Of a stretch of 64,000 nucleotides of DNA, positions 59,601 to 64,000 are shown piece after piece. Each line of letters starts with the position of its first letter. Positions within the stretch are counted from its first letter, which is position 1. Both the position numbers and the translations under genes were made by a program. The notes beneath the pieces were generated by a model. It saw only the letters and a list, made by a program, of their open reading frames with translations, did not search any database and was not told the DNA's origin. The stretch is from Alentia gelatinosa (lineage: Eukaryota > Annelida > Polychaeta > Phyllodocida > Polynoidae). The stretch is from positions 110,715,125 to 110,779,124 of the forward strand of contig OX465581.1 of the NCBI GenBank assembly GCA_950022655.1. Direction: 5' to 3'.

Positions 59601-61066
59601 TCACTGGTACTTGGTTTCCCTATTCCTATATACCTTCAAATGTGGTTTAATAAGAGACAATCTGATTGGTCTAAATGTCAACCTTGGGTAGTATACGGCA
59701 ACCTTGGGTAGTATACCAATCTTGGGTAGTATCAGATAGTTACTCCACCCCCCAGAGCGTGGTGTAAGCATAGAGTGTACAGCCATAGGTATATAGGAAT
59801 TGCATATACTGAATATGAAAAAGTGGATTTCCACGGAAAAATGGAAAACTGACATCTCTGTGTAATGGATCTAGAGATGAAACAAGTGGGTTTATATAGT
59901 ATTCATGAGGACTGAAGAATATGCTTGCGTCACTTAATGTTGAAAGAAGTGAATATCCGGGCTCGATGCATGTCATGAAACCAGAATCTTCGCAAAAAGG
60001 CACTATGTGCCCGTACCTCTAAATGTTTTCGGTGAATGATTATAATATTTCTTTCCATCGGTGTTTGTAGTAAACTCCATGGTTGGAAAAAAATTCTACA
60101 CTATTTTCAAAGTGCAAAATTAACTTCCAACTTCCAACAAAATGCCATTCAAAACAATGAAAAATACTAAGAAACAACAATTTTTTCCCGCTAACTAGAA
60201 AGAAATTCCCATGGATCTTTAAATAAATCTGGACTTCTGTATTAAAGAGTGGTCGGTCACGCTTGACTTACCACGTCCGGGTCTCGACTGATCAGCTTTG
60301 GATCAAGCTTCTCCACAGGCAGTGAGGGCATGATGGACGCTACCATCTTCCCTAACGTGATCTACAACAAAGCAATACTTCTAATTTAACAACAATTACA
60401 GTTTGCAGGCAAGCCTAGTAGACTTCCAATTCCTAGGTTATTTCTCTTCTTTTTTTTTCGTGTATCGATTGGAGACAGAAGTGCTATTCGCCACGTTTCT
60501 TAAAACTAGAAGTTATTTCAATTTACATTTTGGTCTACAGGTCACAGATAAGCGAATAAAATATAAGGGGATAAAAAGATATCCCTAATGTTTGGTTTGG
60601 TTGATTTAATTCCGAATGTGAGGTAAAACTTTTTTTTTATCTCACCCCTGGTATTTTCTCCTCATAGACTAAACATTGGGAACTCGTACTCAACGCCCAT
60701 GGAGTATAGGCGTGAGATAAAATCTGAACCGCACTCGATCCATAGCCACTGAAAATAAGCCACTTATTTTGGTTTGCTACATATTCTCACGAGGCAAAGC
60801 GTGAGATTATTCCGCAACCAAAACTCATGGCATATTTCCAGCATCTATGTATCTCGATGCCGTTCCTTATAGTCTCAATACCCAATAACAGCGACATCCT
60901 TTCTTTAGAAGTGATATGGTGTTGTTCGTTGAAACCCCGAACACACTTGACGTACCTTCCATCCTGGGACAGCGGCTGTGTTGGCCAGAACCGTGGGTCC
61001 GATGACAGCAATCCCCCTGAATAGATCAGGTTTCCGTAACACTGTTTTCAACGCAATGGTTCCTCC
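46958..61066 (-). CDS. MGLL: Monoglyceride lipase (alpha/beta hydrolase), 3' part of gene, 5 exons
   Basis: Exons in transcription order on the minus strand are 61066-60956, 60361-60272, 58934-58882, 57025-56863 and 47056-46958. Together they make 172 codons with the stop, in one frame. The first exon starts with Gly-Gly, exactly where the GHSMGG nucleophile elbow of monoglyceride lipases would continue, so the catalytic Ser exon lies further upstream. Then come P-T-V-L-A-N, D-P-L-V-Y-H-G-G, Q-G-A-E-D-R-I-C-D with the catalytic Asp, S-Q-D-K-T-L, and G-A-Y-H with the catalytic His. All are in family order and spacing; the corresponding part of human MGLL is about 180 residues. The enzyme hydrolyses monoacylglycerols, including 2-arachidonoylglycerol, at membranes. 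About 120 N-terminal residues are missing from the window. Closest relatives could also be invertebrate MGLL-like paralogues. Confidence 0.9.
47695..47741. repeat. Interstitial telomere-like TAGGGTT repeat
   Basis: Degenerate units GTTAGG, GTAGGGTTAAG, ATAGGGTTATG and GGTAGGGTTTT in tandem. It is flanked by phrases of the type GGAGAACTTGACCC / ACTCGACCC (47510-47580) and GGATCAAGTTTGTCACGGGTC (47840-47860). Confidence 0.7.
48031..48285 (+). repeat. 255-bp dispersed repeat, copy 1
   Basis: Starts GAAAATTAACATACAATG and ends AATTATTCTCAATTT. It matches 50755-51009 at the same length with few differences. Its second half contains GGATGTCAGTTG...GAAAGTGGAACTATTTGT, related to the dispersed repeats at 48712 and 59268. 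Confidence 0.85.
48712..48900 (+). repeat. Dispersed GGATGTCAGTTGGG repeat
   Basis: GATGTCAGTTGGGGATATG, CTGCCTCTGAGAGACTGAG, CCATGGAATGGGG and GGTTTGAACCACTGTTTATT occur in the same order as at 59268-59440. Confidence 0.7.
49543..49827 (-). mobile_element. Hairpin-plus-tail element, type 2, inverted
   Basis: Close copy of 9464-9748, including CCATAGGCTTAACATGGG and apex CTCATCTTCGACTCGTGATA. Both arms changed together at some positions, e.g. GTTGGCTCC with GGAGCCAAC here against GTTAGCTCC with GGAGACAAC at 9.6 kb. Confidence 0.85.
50560..51420. repeat. GTACC/CTCAGACTGG repeat cluster
   Basis: Repeats of the type CAGTCTGAGACTGGATGTAC, ACCGGGTAC, GGAGGTACTTT and CAGTGTGAACTGCACGCTTCC in both orientations. 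The 255-bp repeat copy 2 (50755-51009) and a G run (about 51010-51026) interrupt the cluster. Confidence 0.7.
50755..51009 (+). repeat. 255-bp dispersed repeat, copy 2
   Basis: Twin of 48031-48285. It lies inside the GTACC cluster, whose CGAGCACACAGTGATGCAAT segment occurs on both sides of it, at about 50676 and 51060. Confidence 0.85.
51969..52243. mobile_element. Inverted-repeat element (GGCTGGTTCCACCA type), inverted relative to 42616
   Basis: Ends AAAGTACTGGTTCCACCAGC and GGGGGAATCACCACTTT. The interior matches the reverse complement of 42616-42886. Confidence 0.75.
52396..52620 (-). mobile_element. Hairpin-plus-tail element, type 1, inverted, tail truncated
   Basis: GGCTAATTGGGGGATTTATT, GGGGTGAGATAGAATCAGAA, then the hairpin with ACTTGGCTTGAACGCCACTT and apex CAACCTCGCTTCGTCAATTA. 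The distal end of the tail is missing. Confidence 0.75.
52621..53655. other. No gene recognised
   Basis: Intron sequence of the lipase gene without recognisable exons or paired repeats. Confidence 0.5.
53657..53689. repeat. Poly-A run of about 33 bases
   Basis: The run is flanked by AACCATGAAA on the left and TTAACCATGAAA on the right, so a short direct repeat brackets it. It could be the tail of a lost retroposon or a slippage-expanded tract. Confidence 0.7.
54328..54357 (+). ncRNA. Minimal hammerhead-ribozyme-like motif 1
   Basis: CTGAGGA (54328-54334), stem II GGCG/CGCC (54336-54339 with 54346-54349, loop CTCATA), then GAAAC and the cleavage triplet GTC ending 54357. Upstream GTC and downstream GAC give a 3-bp stem I. 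Stem III is at most A-C/G-U, so cleavage in cis is unlikely. Small hammerhead variants of this form, tied to Penelope-like retroelements, are known to cleave as dimers. The following GGAATAAAGT.TTTATTGT recurs at motif 2. Confidence 0.6.
54745..55020 (+). mobile_element. Hairpin-plus-tail element, type 1 tail
   Basis: Apex CACGAAGCAAAGCTGAGTGA, arms of the GGTCCGTACTCC group, tail from TTTATTTCACCCC to GGGGTGAGATAA with AATGTTAAGCCTTAAG. Confidence 0.8.
55226..55470 (+). mobile_element. Hairpin-plus-tail element, type 2 tail
   Basis: Apex CACGAAGCAGAGCTAAGTGA, tail starting TGATCCTACCCTG. It provides the uninterrupted counterpart of the insertion site used at 43388 (TTGTTTCTAATTGCAT here). 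Confidence 0.75.
55885..56224 (+). mobile_element. Hairpin-plus-tail element, type 1 tail, short hairpin
   Basis: A perfect 16-bp stem GTAATCGTCACGAGGC with a 3-base loop is followed by a tail from TTTTATCTCACCCCC to AGGGGTGGGATAA. The hairpin is much shorter than in the other groups. Confidence 0.7.
56540..56841 (+). mobile_element. Hairpin-plus-tail element, type 2 tail (302 bp)
   Basis: Sibling of 5719-6020, same length. Apex GAGGTGAAGCCGAGTTAAGT; tail TTTATCCTACCCC to GGGGTAGGATAA. It ends 21 bp from the lipase catalytic-Asp exon. Confidence 0.87.
56863..57025 (-). CDS. MGLL: Lipase exon with catalytic Asp
   Basis: On the minus strand the acceptor is GGCCGGCAG (weak pyrimidine tract) and the donor is TCC|GTGAGT; 163 nt. 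It encodes W-G-L-C-L-L-H-T-V, P-L-L-I-V-Q-G-A-E-D-R-I-C-D and E-S-Q-D-K-T-L-S. The Asp in G-A-E-D-R is the expected acid of the Ser-Asp-His triad. Codons are strongly G/C-ending. A hairpin-plus-tail element (56540-56841) ends 21 bp downstream of this exon in the intron. Confidence 0.92.
57352..57380 (+). ncRNA. Hammerhead-like motif 2, stem II degraded
   Basis: CTGAAGA at 57352-57358 and GAAACGTC at 57373-57380 keep the core, but the bases between do not form a clear stem II. Both flanks match motif 1 (CATTCCTGTC before; GGAATAAAGTGTTTATTGT and GGAGTGGATATCG after), so it is a decayed sibling. Confidence 0.5.
57560..57591 (-). ncRNA. Minimal hammerhead-ribozyme-like motif 3
   Basis: On the minus strand: CTGAAGA, A, stem II GGCC/GGCC around an 8-base loop, GAAAC and triplet GTA. 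Upstream GCC and downstream GGC form a 3-bp stem I. Compared with motif 1, both stems have changed sequence yet remain paired. Confidence 0.6.
57592..58881. other. Lipase intron, nothing further recognised
   Basis: AT-rich intron between the exons at 56863 and 58882, after the ribozyme-like motif at 57560. No repeat partner was found. Confidence 0.5.
58882..58934 (-). CDS. MGLL: Lipase small exon (D-P-L-V-Y-H-G-G)
   Basis: On the minus strand the acceptor is ATTGCAG and the donor is GG|GTAGGT; 53 nt, 17 codons plus two bases. It encodes R-R-Y-T-E-D-P-L-V-Y-H-G-G-M-R-T. D-P-L-x-x-H-G is a hallmark of the family. The two spare bases join the single G of the next exon to make Gly and restore the frame, which is why this donor was preferred. 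Confidence 0.87.
59268..59440 (+). repeat. Dispersed GGATGTCAGTTGGG repeat
   Basis: GGGATGTCAGTTGGGTTCAG, CTGCCTCAGAGAGACC, CCATGGCATGGGG, GGTTCAAACCACTTTTTTAT and AATGAGGCTAAA. It is the clearest copy of this family in the window. Confidence 0.75.
59471..59800. mobile_element. 330-bp hairpin-bearing element, copy 2
   Basis: Twin of 13750-14079; the only difference seen is ACCAATCTT here against ACCAACCTT there. It lies in a lipase intron. Confidence 0.88.
60272..60361 (-). CDS. MGLL: Lipase lid-region exon
   Basis: On the minus strand the acceptor is GTTGTAG and the donor is GTG|GTAAGT; 30 codons, phase 0 at both ends. It encodes L-G-K-M-V-A-S-I-M-P-S-L-P-V-E-K-L-D-P and L-I-S-R-D, the hydrophobic cap segment of monoglyceride lipases that covers the active site and contacts membranes. 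Confidence 0.88.
60638..60866 (-). mobile_element. Hairpin-plus-tail element, type 1, inverted
   Basis: Tail TATCTCACCCCTGG to GCGTGAGATAAAATC, then a hairpin with CACTCGATCCATAGCCACTG and apex CACGAGGCAAAGCGTGAGAT. Same arm group as 4821. It lies between the first two lipase exons of the window. Confidence 0.75.
60956..61066 (-). CDS. MGLL: Lipase exon following the nucleophile elbow
   Basis: On the minus strand the acceptor is TTTTCAG and the donor is AAG|GTACGT; 37 codons, phase 0 at both ends. It begins G-G-T-I-A-L-K-T and contains P-D-L-F-R-G-I-A-V-I-G-P-T-V-L-A-N, matching the strand after the catalytic Ser in monoglyceride lipases. No upstream partner exon ending in G-H-S-M was found between 61067 and 64000. 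Confidence 0.9.
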
Positions 61067-61605
61067 CTGAAAATGATAAAAACCCAATCAAATCGCTAGC
61101 AATAGATATTTTTTGGTTTACGGTTTTGGCTTGGATCTCAATTAGAGATATGACTGGTAAATTGCAAAAGAAAAAAAAAAAAAAAAAATCGGCAGAAATC
61201 GTCGGGGGTAGAGCGCCTAGACCTCCAACGGTGACCAGGAATAGTGCCCAGGGGGTGGATCCAGGGGGTGAGGCCCCTGGAAACTCATGCTTTCTGAGCT
61301 ATTCTATGTGAATTTCTATTCTAGCCTCATATATGAGCTAATATAAGCAGGAATTTGCAAATATCGCTAATAATCTTTCAGGTTTTCATTTTGAAGTAAC
61401 TTCTCCTCGGATGAATATTGATTTCAAGAACAGGGATGTCAGCAGCCCTTGAGGAAAATCCCTGAAGTCATTTGACGACACCCATTGATTTCACGAATTT
61501 CCTTGAACTCTGATATCCCTGCAAGGATGACCATTGGAAAAAGATGACAAAGATGCGGGAAAACCCCATGCCTGCCGAATGTCTTGTGGTAGAATACCAA
61601 TGATT
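61067..61605. other. Lipase intron; no 5' exon found
   Basis: An 18-A run at about 61170 and no segment encoding the expected G-H-S-M end of the upstream exon. Confidence 0.5.
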
Positions 61606-61880
61606 ATCTCATCCATAAGATTAACAGTAGGAACTCATACTCCAAGGCCATGAAGGTGGTGTACCAAATACTCAATGGCTAATTGGGCGATTTATTTCAA
61701 CAGTTAATGATGTTATACAGGGTGTGATAAACATCCGAAACCCACTCGATGAATATAACTTGGTTCGTTACCCACCTCGTTTGACCAGTACATAATTCAC
61801 TCAGTTTCGTTTCGTGAAATATGTAGCAGACAAACTCGGTGGAGTACACACCATGTTATTTTCATCTCATGAGTTTCCTT
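61606..61880 (-). mobile_element. Hairpin-plus-tail element, type 1, inverted
   Basis: TTATCTCATCC, CTAATTGGGCGATTTATT, AGGGTGTGATAAACATC, then arms of the ACTTGGT..ACC group with apex CTCAGTTTCGTTTCGTGAAA. Confidence 0.7.
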
Positions 61881-62397
61881 CTTCAGGAATGTCAGTTGGG
61901 GTCCGGAAAAAATCCTACACAGGGACTGAGGCCAGTCTATGTATCATCGAAAACGCACATGGTGTATGGGGAATCCCCATCACTCTCCTAGCAGATCCTT
62001 GGGCATGGACTGGCATTATAGGACATCTAGATGTCTGCTATGAGAGTGGGTATATGAGTAGTTCTGCACTAAATGGGGTACTTCTCAAAGAAAATCATTT
62101 AAGAAAGATTACCACGCACTAGCAGTTCTATATTCTGCAAAATATCTTTACAAGTTCATTAGGCATTCCTTTGATATTTTCTTTTAGACTTGATAATGCT
62201 TTAATAACTGTATTCTTACATGACACATTTTAAGCCAATCAGAGGTCAGTATTTTAATTTGCCCTTATCCGTAGGAGCATTTCCTACAGGAATCCTACCA
62301 TCCTACAGCTCTAGGTTTGAGCAATGGGCCTCTACCTGAGTGTGCTGAGGGTAGCTGAATTCAGAATTTTGAAAGATTACAGAACATGTTTATCTAC

Positions 62398-62865
62398 TAG
62401 CGACTTCGTCATCGTTTTGCCCCCCGCCCCCCCCCCCCCCCCCCGACGCCCCTAGTCTGTGGGGGGAGAGCTCAGTGGCGCCCCCTACTATTGATACCTG
62501 GAACAATCATTTATTTCCCAACCATCATTTCATGTGACACCGATTTTACAGAGACCAGCGAAATGTGATCTCATTGGTTTCTCACAATAAAGGTAGATCA
62601 GAGAACTACAATTCTAAATTATGTTTTCAGTTTGGCTAGAAACGAATCCTAAGGATAGAACCATATCTGTGTAGACAAACATAAAAAATAGTAGCAGGAT
62701 TAAGTTAGGTACTGCACGAGAATCTCACTCTCGTGGGCCCTCAGTCTCCAAACATAGGTCTTGTTCACTCTGTCTCTATGTGCGGGGCCAAGTCCAAGCG
62801 GATTTTACCAAAAATTACACGTTTTATATGTGGTAGGTAAATATTTAGATTTTAGGGAACCTGGA
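62398..62865. repeat. Dispersed CTAGCGACTTCGTC repeat, copy 2
   Basis: See 41790-42300; same orientation. A C run at about 62421-62444 interrupts it. Confidence 0.65.
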
Positions 62866-63272
62866 GTCAATATTGTTCTAAAGGTATATACAATTTCTTG
62901 AAATTTTCATCTCTTTTAGACTTAAATGAAAATCCTACATGTAGGCAAAATCCTACAAACTGGCATCCCTGCCTTCTTATTACGATGTTAAATTGCAGCA
63001 GTCACGCGGTGAGTGCATGAGTCCCCGTTTCTAACCATGCAAAGTCAGCTTCCATTAAGGAAACCATCCATGGAGGAGCTTCCATCTTCTCTGATACATA
63101 TGGAACAGGATGCGTTTATTTCCTAAATATAGAGTCCCTCTTGGATTTCAGCTGTGTCTTTATTTACCCAACACTTTATGAGAAAGATGAAGTCAGGTCC
63201 CTTGTGGTATCATGAGGTATCCAGGCATCCAAGTAAAGCCTCAAAATACTCACCCCCCCTCCTCCTATGTGC

Positions 63273-63517
63273 TTTTATCTCTCCCCGGTATTTTCTACAT
63301 AGGCTTGACATTAGGAACTCATACTCCATTGCCGTGAAGGTAGTGCACCCAATACTCAATGGCTAATTGGGTGATTTATTTTATCTATTAATAATGTTCA
63401 TGGGGTGAGATGAAATCAGAAACCCACTCGCTGAAACTAACTTGGTCCACACTCCACTTCATTTGACCGCTTCGTGAATTAGACCACAGTCAAATTTGGA
63501 GTAGTATGACCAAGACA
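63273..63517 (-). mobile_element. Hairpin-plus-tail element, type 1, inverted, hairpin partly deleted
   Basis: TTTATCTCTCCCCGG, CATAGGCTTGACATTAGG, GGCTAATTGGGTGATTTATT, GGGGTGAGATGAAATC, then a shortened hairpin lacking about half of one arm. Confidence 0.7.
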
Positions 63518-64000
63518 TGCGAAATGTAATATAGATTTTTTAGATACAAGAATATGGCATATATTATTAGTTTTCATGAAAAGATTTACAAAACAAACTG
63601 AAATAGGTTTGAACCCTAGGACGAGATCTCAAACCAAGAGACAATTAATGTCGAAACGTCGAAGAACAAGCTTCTACCAAAAACCCCAATGTACGAAAGC
63701 AAGGCAGAATGGAATGCACTACCGAAGGGGACACAGGACAGCATATCAATGTATCAGTATAAAAAGTTGGTTAAGGTTAAATGTAAAGTTCTAACATTCA
63801 AGTGAGGCGACAAGATAATGATAAGATTATTAGACTCTATATTTATCGACATACTTGTTTTACTGTAGTCAGCTGGTTGTTATTTCTGTACACAACTCAA
63901 TCACCCATCTCATCCCATTAACTTATACAGTAGAACACCGCGTAAGCGTACACCGATATGTAGGGGAGGGGGGGGGGGGGGGGCAGAAGGGATGGTAAAT

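Noticed and set aside
63640..63670. GAAACGTCGAAG as a fourth hammerhead-like core
   Set aside because: No CTGA-N-GA or stem II is found at the right distance upstream.
61067..64000. Search for the lipase exon ending in G-H-S-M
   Set aside because: No minus-strand segment with the needed motif, phase and donor was found, so the exon is presumed to lie beyond the window.

Overview
This is a repeat-dense, intron-rich animal chromosome segment. Both genes I can support have GT-AG introns: a complete makorin on the + strand (coding exons 10240-22634) and the 3' part of a monoglyceride-lipase gene on the - strand (coding exons 46958-61066). Coding exons are GC-rich with G/C-ending codons, while introns and spacers are AT-rich. 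With a Tx1/L1-like LINE, many small inverted-repeat elements and a long first intron, this points to a marine invertebrate. A lancelet-like deuterostome is my best guess, but the sequence alone does not prove it.

Layout. Positions 1-10239 contain no gene I recognise: a CT-rich microsatellite, one 221-bp inverted-repeat element and the first of a large family of hairpin elements. Positions 10240-22634 hold makorin in seven coding exons, giving 458 codons in one frame with four CCCH fingers, a makorin Cys-His segment and a C3HC4 RING. A CRE/G-box-rich block follows the stop codon. Positions 23-46.9 kb are a gene desert made of mobile elements: hairpin elements, terminal-inverted-repeat elements, a 200-N gap beside a G-rich array, a decayed LINE with its 3' end duplicated in tandem, and a hairpin element with a TTAA-flanked insertion inside it. 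Positions 46.96-61.07 kb hold five 3' exons of the lipase, transcribed towards makorin, so the two genes converge. The lipase 5' exons, including the nucleophile Ser, were not found and probably lie beyond 64000.

The most striking feature is not a protein system. At least 18 copies of a two-part non-autonomous element lie in both gene introns and spacers. Each copy has a roughly 100-160 bp near-perfect hairpin with an apex like GCGAAGCYGAGTGA, joined to a 140-350 bp tail with short inverted termini (TATCTCACCCC, TATCCTACCCC or TATTACTCACYT types). Most tails carry an AATGTTAAGCCTATGG-like motif. Hairpin arms fall into unrelated sequence groups while apex and tail persist. A second notable signal is a set of minimal hammerhead-ribozyme-like motifs at 54.33, 57.35 and 57.56 kb, with paired changes in stems I and II, resembling the Penelope-associated dimer-cleaving variants.

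All calls come from reading the sequence. No alignment, folding or database search was run, and element boundaries are usually good to within about 10-20 bp.
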